A stretch of 64,000 nucleotides of DNA. It comes from Cladorhizidae sp. MBARI D1340-BT2 (lineage: Eukaryota > Porifera > Demospongiae > Poecilosclerida > Cladorhizidae). Below are positions 23,965 to 37,425 of this stretch, one piece after another. The stretch covers positions 28,999,932 to 29,063,931 of the forward strand of contig JAQNBH010000002.1 in NCBI GenBank assembly GCA_028752905.1. The letters run 5' to 3'. Numbering within the stretch: the stretch's first letter is position 1; the number at the start of each line of letters is the position of its first letter. Position numbers and translations under genes: made by a program. The notes beneath the pieces are model-generated. The model worked only from the letters and a program-made list of their open reading frames with translations, made no database searches and was not told the origin of the DNA.

Positions 23965-26662
23965 ATTTGCCCTAATTTGGTCTATATGTTTCTCATTTTT
24001 CCCCAAAAATCTTTTTTTTTTGCCGTAAAGCTCATAACTTTTCTACACTTTACCCCAAAAAGATAATGTTTATATCACCGGATAGCCCTTCTAATTATCT
24101 GTCGTTTGTACGTGCCAAAATTTTGAGTACTCTAAGTATTAGCAAGTTATGTTGATTTGAAGTGGTAAGGTTTGGGATTTTTCCTGGTGTTTTCCAGTTG
24201 CCAAAGCGGTGGCCTGCCAGTGAAAAACCACTACATTTATTGATAATCTGTTCACATGTTTCAGATAAGGGCCTTCTCTATCAGTTGACAAAATCTGGGA
24301 CTTTGGTCTTGTTAATTAGGGCAGTTATGAATTGTACTGCAAGATAGATAAACTTATTTAGGAATCTTGATGTATCTTCCGAGAAAATATGTCTGCAGAG
24401 ACATTCAACATATCATTAGGCAGGATAGATCAACTTATTTAGGGATCTTGATGTATCTTCCCAGAAAATATGTCTGCAGAGACATTCAACATATCATTAG
24501 GAACAAAGCGCATAAGGAAATAGGGAATAAAATGACCTGCATATACTATGTTCCCCCCACCCCCCTCCCCCCACACACACCCCTGGCGAACTACACATGA
24601 AATCAGTTCAAACTGTTGTTGCATCTATCTACTTGCTATTTCCAAAGTTTTGGAGACATAGGATGCTTCTTTCAAAGTTATGGTGGATCTACTTCATCAT
24701 ACATTTCTTTGACATGCAAAAATATTCAGATGTAAAGGAAAGTTCCATAAGAATTTTCATCATATTTTTCTTTCTTACATGTAGATATAGGCACAGAAAA
24801 ACCCAAGAGTCACGGAAGTAAAAAAAACAGATCAAGGAATTGCTAAAACTTGTAAAAGAACATATTTTGTCAAGTTATTTCAGTGCTAACTCAAACATTT
24901 TGTTTTCCAAACTTGGAATGCTTATTCCCACAATTAATGGCAATATTTCTTGTTGCGAGAATAACTTTAAAAACGTTTGCTCAATTTTTTGGCTATGTAT
25001 GTCATTTTAGAGCTCTTTTAGTACTCTGTATCCATGAATCAGATTTTTGTTTACTGCAAGGATTGCCAAGAGATGGTAGTTAGAAGAGGTGGCCTCTAAT
25101 TTTTATCAGTTTTTCAGACTCTGTAAGTGTGTAACTAATCAACATGACAACATATGGTAACTTTGCTCCATGGATATCACTGAGACACTCCTTAGCAAGC
25201 CACACACCAATTATGAGTAAATAACTTCAAATCGTTAGGCAGCTAGGTCTGCCACAAATATCTTGGAGTCACCTCGATGTTTCTGCATGTATCTTCTGAG
25301 AAAATTATGTATAATTATAGAGATATTAACACTTTATAAAAACAAACACAGAATAATAAAGACTTTGTATCATAAATACTTGTGTAGACGAAAGAGAAAA
25401 AAAGTTATGACAATTAGAAATAGGTACAACTATTTTGTGGTTTTGACGCATAGTCTCCCCTTAAGATAGGTCTCTCTCTGTGCTCGCTGTTGATACCAAA
25501 CATCCATAATTATATTCAGCACACTTTTCGATAATGGACTAGATAAACTCACAAGATAGGTATCTCTCAGTGTTCTCTATCTTGAGCTAAACATGTTAGC
25601 TTCATAGATTTTCCACACTTCACTGATCAACTTGATATATAGCTATTAAGATAGGTATCTCTCTGTGCTCGCTGTTGATACCAAACATCCATATATTCAG
25701 CACACTTTTCGATAATGGACTTGATAAAATCACAAGATAGGTATCTCTCTGCTCTCTCATGATGCGAAATATATTAGCTTTATAGATACTCCAAACTTCA
25801 CTGTATAGACTTGATATATAGCTAATAAGATAGGTCTCTGTCTGTGCTCTCTGTTGATACCAAACATCCATATATTCTGCACACTTCACTGTAATGGACT
25901 TGCAAGATAGGTATCTCTCAGTGTTCTCTATCTTGAATCTTGAGCTAAATATGTTAGCTTCATAGATTCTCCACACTTAACTGAATAGACTTGATATATA
26001 GCTCTAAAGGTTGGCCTCTCTCTGTTCTCTCTCTTGATACCAAACATCCATATATTCTGCATACTTCACAGTAATGGACTTGATAGAATCACAAGATAGG
26101 TATCTCTCTGCTCTCTCTTGATGCTAAATATGTTAGCTTCATAGATTCTCAAAACTTCACTGTATATAATTGATATATAGCTATTAAGATAGGTCTCTCT
26201 CTGTGCTCTTTGTTGATACCAAACATCCATATATTCAGCACACTTCACTATAATGGACTTGATAAACTCACAAGATAGGTCTCTCTCAGTGTTCTCTATC
26301 TTGAGCTAAACATGTTAGCTTCATAGATTCTCCACACTTCACTGAATAGACTTGATATATAGCTATTAAGATAGTACTCTGTCTATTCTCTCTCTTGATA
26401 CCAAACATCCATATAATTATTATGCACACTTCACATAATGGACCTGCAAGATAGGTATCTCTCTGCTCTCACATGATGCTAAATATGTTAGCTTCATAGA
26501 TTCTCCTAACTTCACTGTATAGACTTGATATATAGCTATGAAGATAGGTCTCTGTCTGTGCTCTCTGTTGATATCAAACATCCATAATATTCTGCACACT
26601 TCACTGTAATGGACTTGATATGATTCGAATGATAGGTTTCATTATGTGTTCTCTATCTTGAT
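23965..26662 (+). repeat. Composite repeat unit 10 (type A)
   Basis: Type A with the three TAATTA insertions, offset 5,388 bp from unit 8. No difference from unit 8 was noticed on reading. First half of AB dimer 3. Confidence 0.93.
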
Positions 26663-29352
26663 ATTTGCCCTAATTTGGTCTATATGTTTCTCATTTTTCC
26701 CCAAAAATCTTTTTTTTTTGCCGTAAAGCTCATAACTTTTCTACACTTTACCCCAAAAAGATAATGTTTATATCACCGAATAGCCCTTCTAATTATCTGT
26801 CGTTTGTACGTGCCAAAATTTTGAGTACTCTAAGTATTAGCAAGTTATGTTGATTTGAAGTGGTAAGGTTTGGGATTTTTCCTGGTGTTTTCCAGTTGCC
26901 AAAGCGGTGGCCTGCCAGTGAAAAACCACTACATTTATTGATAATCTGTTCACATGTTTCAGATAAGGGCCTTCTCTATCAGTTGACAAAATCTGGGACT
27001 TTGGTCTTGTTAATTAGGGCAGTTATGAATTGTACTGCAAGATAGATCAACTTATTTAGGAATCTTGATGTATCTTCCGAGAAAATATGTCTGCAGAGAC
27101 ATTCAACATATCATTAGGCAGGATAGATCAACTTATTTAGGGATCTTGATGTATCTTCCCAGAAAATATGTCTGCAGAGACATTCAACATATCATTAGGA
27201 ACAAAGCGCATAAGGAAATAGGGAATAAAATGACCTGCATATACTACGTTCCCCCCACCCCCCTCCCCCCACACACACCCCTGGCGAACTACACATGAAA
27301 CCAGTTCAAACTGTTGTTGCATCTATCTACTTGCTATTTCCAAAGTTTTGGAGACATAGGATGCTTCTTTCAAAGTTATGGTGGATCTACTTCATCATAC
27401 ATTTCTTTGACATGCAAAAATATTCAGATGTAAAGGAAAGTTCCATAAGAATTTTCATCATATTTTTCTTTCTTACATGTAGATATAGGCACAGAAAAAC
27501 CCAAGAGTCACGGAAGTAAAAAAAAACAGATCAAGGAATTGCTAAAACTTGTAAAAGAACATATTTTGTCAAGTTATTTCAGTGCTAACTCAAACATTTC
27601 GTTTTCCAAACTTGGAATGCTTATTCCCACAATTAATGGCAATATTTCTTGTTGCGAGAATAACTTTAAAAACGTTTGCTCAATTTTTTGGCTATGTATG
27701 TCATTTTAGAGCTCTTTTAGTACTCTGTGATATCCATGAATCAGATTTTTGATTACTGCAAGGATTGCCAAGAGATGGTAGTTAGAAGAGGTGGCCTCTA
27801 GTTTTTATCAGTTTTTCAGACTCTGTAAGTGTGTAACTAATCAACATGACAACATATGGTAACTTTGCTCCATGGATATCACTGAGACACTCCTTAGCAA
27901 GCCACACACCAATTATGAGTAAATAACTTCAAATCGTTAGGCAGCTAGGTCTGCCACAAATATCTTGGAGTCACCTCGATGTTTCTGCATGTATCTTCTG
28001 AGAAAATTATGTATATAGAGATATTAACACTTTATAAAAACAAACACAGAATAATAAAGACTTTGTATCATAAATACTTGTGTAGACGAAAGAGAAAAAA
28101 AGTTATGACAATTAGAAATAGGTACAACTATTTTGTGGTTTTGACGCATAGTCCCCCCTTAAGATAGGTCTCTCTCTGTGCTCGCTGTTGATACCAAACA
28201 TCCATATATTCAGCACACTTTTCGATAATGGACTAGATAAACTCACAAGATAGGTATCTCTCAGTGTTCTCTATCTTGAGCTAAACATGTTAGCTTCATA
28301 GATTTTCCACACTTCACTGATCAACTTGATATATAGCTATTAAGATAGGTATCTCTCTGTGCTCGCTGTTGATACCAAACATCCATATATTCAGCACACT
28401 TTTCGATAATGGACTTGATAAAATCACAAGATAGGTATCTCTCTGCTCTCTCATGATGCGAAATATATTAGCTTTATAGATACTCCAAACTTCACTGTAT
28501 AGACTTGATATATAGCTAATAAGATAGGTCTCTGTCTGTGCTCTCTGTTGATACCAAACATCCATATATTCTGCACACTTCACTGTAATGGACTTGCAAG
28601 ATAGGTATCTCTCAGTGTTCTCTATCTTGAATCTTGAGCTAAATATGTTAGCTTCATAGATTCTCCACACTTAACTGAATAGACTTGATATATAGCTCTA
28701 AAGGTAGGCCTCTCTCTGTTCTCTCTCTTGATACCAAACATCCATATATTCTGCATACTTCACAGTAATGGACTTGATAGAATCACAAGATAGGTATCTC
28801 TCTGCTCTCTCTTGATGCTAAATATGTTAGCTTCATAGATTCTCAAAACTTCACTGTATATAATTGATATATAGCTATTAAGATAGGTCTCTCTCTGTGC
28901 TCTTTGTTGATACCAAACATCCATATATTCAGCACACTTCACTATAATGGACTTGATAAACTCACAAGATAGGTCTCTCTCAGTGTTCTCTATCTTGAGC
29001 TAAACATGTTAGCTTCATAGATTCTCCACACTTCACTGAATAGACTTGATATATAGCTATTAAGATAGTACTCTGTCTATTCTCTCTCTTGATACCAAAC
29101 ATCCATATATTATGCACACTTCACATAATGGACCTGCAAGATAGGTATCTCTCTGCTCTCACATGATGCTAAATATGTTAGCTTCATAGATTCTCCTAAC
29201 TTCACTGTATAGACTTGATATATAGCTATGAAGATAGGTCTCTGTCTGTGCTCTCTGTTGATATCAAACATCCATAATATTCTGCACACTTCACTGTAAT
29301 GGACTTGATATGATTCGAATGATAGGTTTCATTATGTGTTCTCTATCTTGAT
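26663..29352 (+). repeat. Composite repeat unit 11 (type B)
   Basis: Type B, offset 5,388 bp from unit 9. One visible difference is GATGCGAAATAT here versus GATGCTAAATAT in unit 9 within the satellite. Completes AB dimer 3. Confidence 0.93.
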
Positions 29353-32050
29353 ATTTGCCCTAATTTGGTCTATATGTTTCTCATTTTTCCCCAAAAATCT
29401 TTTTTTTTTGCCGTAAAGCTCATAACTTTTCTACACTTTACCCCAAAAAGATAATGTTTATATCACCGGATAGCCCTTCTAATTATCTGTCGTTTGTACG
29501 TGCCAAAATTTTGAGTACTCTAAGTATTAGCAAGTTATGTTGATTTGAAGTGGTAAGGTTTGGGATTTTTCCTGGTGTTTTCCAGTTGCCAAAGCGGTGG
29601 CCTGCCAGTGAAAAACCACTACATTTATTGATAATCTGTTCACATGTTTCAGATAAGGGCCTTCTCTATCAGTTGACAAAATCTGGGACTTTGGTCTTGT
29701 TAATTAGGGCAGTTATGAATTGTACTGCAAGATAGATAAACTTATTTAGGAATCTTGATGTATCTTCCGAGAAAATATGTCTGCAGAGACATTCAACATA
29801 TCATTAGGCAGGATAGATCAACTTATTTAGGGATCTTGATGTATCTTCCCAGAAAATATGTCTGCAGAGACATTCAACATATCATTAGGAACAAAGCGCA
29901 TAAGGAAATAGGGAATAAAATGACCTGCATATACTATGTTCCCCCCACCCCCCTCCCCCCACACACACCCCTGGCGAACTACACATGAAATCAGTTCAAA
30001 CTGTTGTTGCATCTATCTACTTGCTATTTCCAAAGTTTTGGAGACATAGGATGCTTCTTTCAAAGTTATGGTGGATCTACTTCATCATACATTTCTTTGA
30101 CATGCAAAAATATTCAGATGTAAAGGAAAGTTCCATAAGAATTTTCATCATATTTTTCTTTCTTACATGTAGATATAGGCACAGAAAAACCCAAGAGTCA
30201 CGGAAGTAAAAAAAACAGATCAAGGAATTGCTAAAACTTGTAAAAGAACATATTTTGTCAAGTTATTTCAGTGCTAACTCAAACATTTTGTTTTCCAAAC
30301 TTGGAATGCTTATTCCCACAATTAATGGCAATATTTCTTGTTGCGAGAATAACTTTAAAAACGTTTGCTCAATTTTTTGGCTATGTATGTCATTTTAGAG
30401 CTCTTTTAGTACTCTGTATCCATGAATCAGATTTTTGTTTACTGCAAGGATTGCCAAGAGATGGTAGTTAGAAGAGGTGGCCTCTAATTTTTATCAGTTT
30501 TTCAGACTCTGTAAGTGTGTAACTAATCAACATGACAACATATGGTAACTTTGCTCCATGGATATCACTGAGACACTCCTTAGCAAGCCACACACCAATT
30601 ATGAGTAAATAACTTCAAATCGTTAGGCAGCTAGGTCTGCCACAAATATCTTGGAGTCACCTCGATGTTTCTGCATGTATCTTCTGAGAAAATTATGTAT
30701 AATTATAGAGATATTAACACTTTATAAAAACAAACACAGAATAATAAAGACTTTGTATCATAAATACTTGTGTAGACGAAAGAGAAAAAAAGTTATGACA
30801 ATTAGAAATAGGTACAACTATTTTGTGGTTTTGACGCATAGTCTCCCCTTAAGATAGGTCTCTCTCTGTGCTCGCTGTTGATACCAAACATCCATAATTA
30901 TATTCAGCACACTTTTCGATAATGGACTAGATAAACTCACAAGATAGGTATCTCTCAGTGTTCTCTATCTTGAGCTAAACATGTTAGCTTCATAGATTTT
31001 CCACACTTCACTGATCAACTTGATATATAGCTATTAAGATAGGTATCTCTCTGTGCTCGCTGTTGATACCAAACATCCATATATTCAGCACACTTTTCGA
31101 TAATGGACTTGATAAAATCACAAGATAGGTATCTCTCTGCTCTCTCATGATGCGAAATATATTAGCTTTATAGATACTCCAAACTTCACTGTATAGACTT
31201 GATATATAGCTAATAAGATAGGTCTCTGTCTGTGCTCTCTGTTGATACCAAACATCCATATATTCTGCACACTTCACTGTAATGGACTTGCAAGATAGGT
31301 ATCTCTCAGTGTTCTCTATCTTGAATCTTGAGCTAAATATGTTAGCTTCATAGATTCTCCACACTTAACTGAATAGACTTGATATATAGCTCTAAAGGTT
31401 GGCCTCTCTCTGTTCTCTCTCTTGATACCAAACATCCATATATTCTGCATACTTCACAGTAATGGACTTGATAGAATCACAAGATAGGTATCTCTCTGCT
31501 CTCTCTTGATGCTAAATATGTTAGCTTCATAGATTCTCAAAACTTCACTGTATATAATTGATATATAGCTATTAAGATAGGTCTCTCTCTGTGCTCTTTG
31601 TTGATACCAAACATCCATATATTCAGCACACTTCACTATAATGGACTTGATAAACTCACAAGATAGGTCTCTCTCAGTGTTCTCTATCTTGAGCTAAACA
31701 TGTTAGCTTCATAGATTCTCCACACTTCACTGAATAGACTTGATATATAGCTATTAAGATAGTACTCTGTCTATTCTCTCTCTTGATACCAAACATCCAT
31801 ATAATTATTATGCACACTTCACATAATGGACCTGCAAGATAGGTATCTCTCTGCTCTCACATGATGCTAAATATGTTAGCTTCATAGATTCTCCTAACTT
31901 CACTGTATAGACTTGATATATAGCTATGAAGATAGGTCTCTGTCTGTGCTCTCTGTTGATATCAAACATCCATAATATTCTGCACACTTCACTGTAATGG
32001 ACTTGATATGATTCGAATGATAGGTTTCATTATGTGTTCTCTATCTTGAT
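29353..32050 (+). repeat. Composite repeat unit 12 (type A)
   Basis: Type A with the three TAATTA insertions, offset 5,388 bp from unit 10. First half of AB dimer 4. Confidence 0.93.
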
Positions 32051-34734
32051 ATTTGCCCTAATTTGGTCTATATGTTTCTCATTTTTCCCCAAAAATCTTT
32101 TTTTTTTGCCGTAAAGCTCATAACTTTTCTACACTTTACCCCAAAAAGATAATGTTTATATCACCGAATAGCCCTTCTAATTATCTGTCGTTTGTACGTG
32201 CCAAAATTTTGAGTACTCTAAGTATTAGCAAGTTATGTTGATTTGAAGTGGTAAGGTTTGGGATTTTTCCTGGTGTTTTCCAGTTGCCAAAGCGGTGGCC
32301 TGCCAGTGAAAAACCACTACATTTATTGATAATCTGTTCACATGTTTCAGATAAGGGCCTTCTCTATCAGTTGACAAAATCTGGGACTTTGGTCTTGTTA
32401 ATTAGGGCAGTTATGAATTGTACTGCAAGATAGATCAACTTATTTAGGAATCTTGATGTATCTTCCGAGAAAATATGTCTGCAGAGACATTCAACATATC
32501 ATTAGGCAGGATAGATCAACTTATTTAGGGATCTTGATGTATCTTCCCAGAAAATATGTCTGCAGAGACATTCAACATATCATTAGGAACAAAGCGCATA
32601 AGGAAATAGGGAATAAAATGACCTGCATATACTACGTTCCCCCCACCCCCCTCCCCCCACACACACCCCTGGCGAACTACACATGAAACCAGTTCAAACT
32701 GTTGTTGCATCTATCTACTTGCTATTTCCAAAGTTTTGGAGACATAGGATGCTTCTTTCAAAGTTATGGTGGATCTACTTCATCATACATTTCTTTGACA
32801 TGCAAAAATATTCAGATGTAAAGGAAAGTTCCATAAGAATTTTCATCATATTTTTCTTTCTTACATGTAGATATAGGCACAGAAAAACCCAAGAGTCACG
32901 GAAGTAAAAAAAAACAGATCAAGGAATTGCTAAAACTTGTAAAAGAACATATTTTGTCAAGTTATTTCAGTGCTAACTCAAACATTTCGTTTTCCAAACT
33001 TGGAATGCTTATTCCCACAATTAATGGCAATATTTCTTGTTGCGAGAATAACTTTAAAAACGTTTGCTCAATTTTTTGGCTATGTATGTCATTTTAGAGC
33101 TCTTTTAGTACTCTGTGATATCCATGAATCAGATTTTTGATTACTGCAAGGATTGCCAAGAGATGGTAGTTAGAAGAGGTGGCCTCTAGTTTTTATCAGT
33201 TTTTCAGACTCTGTAAGTGTGTAACTAATCAACATGACAACATATGGTAACTTTGCTCCATGGATATCACTGAGACACTCCTTAGCAAGCCACACACCAA
33301 TTATGAGTAAATAACTTCAAATCGTTAGGCAGCTAGGTCTGCCACAAATATCTTGGAGTCACCTCGATGTTTCTGCATGTATCTTCTGAGAAAATTATGT
33401 ATATAGAGATATTAACACTTTATAAAAACAAACACAGAATAATAAAGACTTTGTATCATAAATACTTGTGTAGACGAAAGAGAAAAAAAGTTATGACAAT
33501 TAGAAATAGGTACAACTATTTTGTGGTTTTGACGCATAGTCCCCCCTTAAGATAGGTCTCTCTCTGTGCTCGCTGTTGATACCAAACATCCATATATTCA
33601 GCACACTTTTCGATAATGGACTAGATAAACTCACAAGATAGGTATCTCTCAGTGTTCTCTATCTTGAGCTAAACATGTTAGCTTCATAGATTTTCCACAC
33701 TTCACTGATCAACTTGATATATAGCTATTAAGATAGGTATCTCTCTGTGCTCGCTGTTGATACCAAACATCCATATATTCAGCACACTTTTCGATAATGG
33801 ACTTGATAAAATCACAAGATAGGTATCTCTCTGCTCTCTCATGATGCGAAATATATTAGCTTTATAGATACTCCAAACTTCACTGTATAGACTTGATATA
33901 TAGCTAATAAGATAGGTCTCTGTCTGTGCTCTCTGTTGATACCAAACATCCATATATTCTGCACACTTCACTGTAATGGACTTGCAAGATAGGTATCTCT
34001 CAGTGTTCTCTATCTTGAATCTTGAGCTAAATATGTTAGCTTCATAGATTCTCCACACTTAACTGAATAGACTTGATATATAGCTCTAAAGGTAGGCCTC
34101 TCTCTGTTCTCTCTCTTGATACCAAACATCCATATATTCTGCATACTTCACAGTAATGGACTTGATAGAATCACAAGATAGGTATCTCTCTGCTCTCTCT
34201 TGATGCTAAATATGTTAGCTTCATAGATTCTCAAAACTTCACTGTATATAATTGATATATAGCTATTAAGATAGGTCTCTCTCTGTGCTCTTTGTTGATA
34301 CCAAACATCCATATATTCAGCACACTTCACTATAATGGACTTGATAAACTCACAAGATAGGTCTCTCTCAGTGTTCTCTATCTTGAGCTAAACATGTTAG
34401 CTTCATAGATTCTCCACACTTCACTGAATAGACTTGATATATAGCTATTAAGATAGTACTCTGTCTATTCTCTCTCTTGATACCAAACATCCATATATTA
34501 TGCACACTTCACATAATGGACCTGCAAGATATCTCTCTGCTCTCACATGATGCTAAATATGTTAGCTTCATAGATTCTCCTAACTTCACTGTATAGACTT
34601 GATATATAGCTATGAAGATAGGTCTCTGTCTGTGCTCTCTGTTGATATCAAACATCCATAATATTCTGCATACTTCACTGTAATGGACTTGATATGATTC
34701 GAATGATAGGTTTCATTATGTGTTCTCTATCTTG
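32051..34734 (+). repeat. Composite repeat unit 13 (type B, pre-C junction)
   Basis: Type B. Its satellite end carries the CTGCAAGATATCTCTC deletion also seen in unit 4, in both cases directly before a type C unit. Completes AB dimer 4 and ends the strict AB alternation. Confidence 0.93.
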
Positions 34735-37425
34735 ATATTTGCCCTAATTTGGTCTATATGTTTCTCATTTTTCCCCAAAAATCTTTTTTTTTTGCCATAA
34801 AGCTCATAACTTTTCTACACTTTACCCCAAAAAGATAATGTTTATATCACCGGATAGCCCTTCTAATTATCTGTCGTTTGTACGTGCCAAAATTTTGAGT
34901 ACTCTAAGTATTAGCAAGTTATGTTGATTTGAAGTGGTAATGTTTGGGATTTTTCCTGGTGTTTTCCAGTTGCCAAAGCGGTGGCCTGCCAGTGAAAAAC
35001 CACTACATTTATTGATAATCTGTTCACATGTTTCAGATAAGGGCCTTCTCTATCAGTTGACAAAATCTGGGACTTTGGTCTTGTTAATTAGGGCAGTTAT
35101 GAATTGTACTGCAAGATAGATCAACTTATTTAGGAATCTTGATGTATCTTCCGAGAAAATATGTCTGCAGAGACATTCAACATATCATTAGGCAGGATAG
35201 ATCAACTTATTTAGGGATCTTGATGTATCTTCCCAGAAAATATGTCTGCAGAGACATTCAACATATCATTAGGAACAAAGCGCATAAGGAAATAGGGAAT
35301 AAAATGACCTGCATATACTACGTTCCCCCCACCCCCCTCCCCCCACACACACCCCTGGCGAACTACACATGAAATCAGTTCAAACTGTTGTTGCATCTAT
35401 CTACTTGCTATTTCCAAAGTTTTGGAGACATAGGATGCTTCTTTCAAAGTTATGGTGGATCTACTTCATCATACATTTCTTTGACATGCAAAAATATTCA
35501 GATGTAAAGGAAAGTTCCATAAGAATTTTCATCATATTTTTCTTTCTTACATGTAGATATAGGCACAGAAAAACCCAAGAGTCACGGAAGTAAAAAAAAA
35601 AGATCAAGGAATTGCTAAAACTTGTAAAAGAACATATTTTGTCAAGTTATTTCAGTGCTAACTCAAACATTTTGTTTTCCAAACTTGGAATGCTTATTCC
35701 CACAATTAATGGCAATATTTCTTGTTGCGAGAATAACTTTAAAAACGTTTGCTCAATTTTTTGGCTATGTATGTCATTTTAGAGCTCTTTTAGTACTCTG
35801 TGATATCCATGAATCAGATTTTTGTTTACTGCAAGGATTGCCAAGAGATGGTAGTTAGAAGAGGTGGCCTCTAGTTTTTATCAGTTTTTCAGACTCTGTA
35901 AGTGTGTAACTAATCAACATGACAACATATGGTAACTTTGCTCCATGGATATCACTGAGACACTCCTTAGCAAGCCACACACCAATTATGAGTAAATAAC
36001 TTCAAATCGTTAGGCAGCTAGGTCTGCCACAAATATCTTGGAGTCACCTCGATGTTTCTGCATGTATCTTCTGAGAAAATTATGTATATAGAGATATTAA
36101 CACTTTATAAAAACAAACACAGAATAATAAAGACTTTGTATCATAAATACTTGTGTAGACGAAAGAGAGAAAAAGTTATGACAATTAGAAATAGGTACAA
36201 CTATTTTGTGGTTTTGACGCATAGTCCCCCCTTAAGATAGGTCTCTCTCTGTGCTCGCTGTTGATACCAAACATCCATATATTCAGCACACTTTTCGATA
36301 ATGGACTAGATAAACTCACAAGATAGGTATCTCTCAGTGTTCTCTATCTTGAGCTAAACATGTTAGCTTCATAGATTTTCCACACTTCACTGATCAACTT
36401 GATATATAGCTATTAAGATAGGTATCTCTCTGTGCTCGCTGTTGATACCAAACATCCATATATTCAGCACACTTTTCGATAATGGACTTGATAAAATCAC
36501 AAGATAGGTATCTCTCTGCTCTCTCATGATGCTAAATATATTAGCTTTATAGATACTCCAAACTTCACTGTATAGACTTGATATATAGCTAATAAGATAG
36601 GTCTCTGTCTGTGCTCTCTGTTGATACCAAACATCCATATATTCTGCACACTTCACTGTAATGGACTTGCAAGATAGGTATCTCTCAGTGTTCTCTATCT
36701 TGAATCTTGAGCTAAATATGTTAGCTTCATAGATTCTCCACACTTAACTGAATAGACTTGATATATAGCTCTAAAGGTAGGCCTCTCTCTGTTCTCTCTC
36801 TTGATACCAAACATCCATATATTCTGCATACTTCACAGTAATGGACTTGATAGAATCACAAGATAGGTATCTCTCTGCTCTCTCTTGATGCTAAATATGT
36901 TAGCTTCATAGATACTCAAAACTTCACTGTATATAATTGATATATAGCTATTAAGATAGGTCTCTCTCTGTGCTCTTTGTTGATACCAAACATCCATATA
37001 TTCAGCACACTTCACTATAATGGACTTGATAAACTCACAAGATAGGTCTCTCTCAGTGTTCTCTATCTTGAGCTAAACATGTTAGCTTCATAGATTCTCC
37101 ACACTTCACTGAATAGACTTGATATATAGCTATTAAGATAGTACTCTGTCTATTCTCTCTCTTGATACCAAACATCCATATATTATGCACACTTCACATA
37201 ATGGACCTGCAAGATAGGTATCTCTCTGCTCTCACATGATGCTAAATATGTTAGCTTCATAGATTCTCCTAACTTCACTGTATAGACTTGATATATAGCT
37301 ATGAAGATAGGTCTCTGTCTGTGCTCTCTGTTGATATCAAACATCCATAATATTCTGCACACTTCACTGTAATGGACTTGATATGATTCGAATGATAGGT
37401 TTCATTATGTGTTCTCTATCTTGAT
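34735..37425 (+). repeat. Composite repeat unit 14 (type C)
   Basis: Second type C unit (GGTAATGTTTGGG and AAAGAGAGAAAAAG). It is followed by a type A unit exactly as unit 5 is, so the order B-C-A occurs twice, 24.2 kb apart. The A-run near 35,591 is 10 long because the usual C is replaced by A. Confidence 0.93.
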
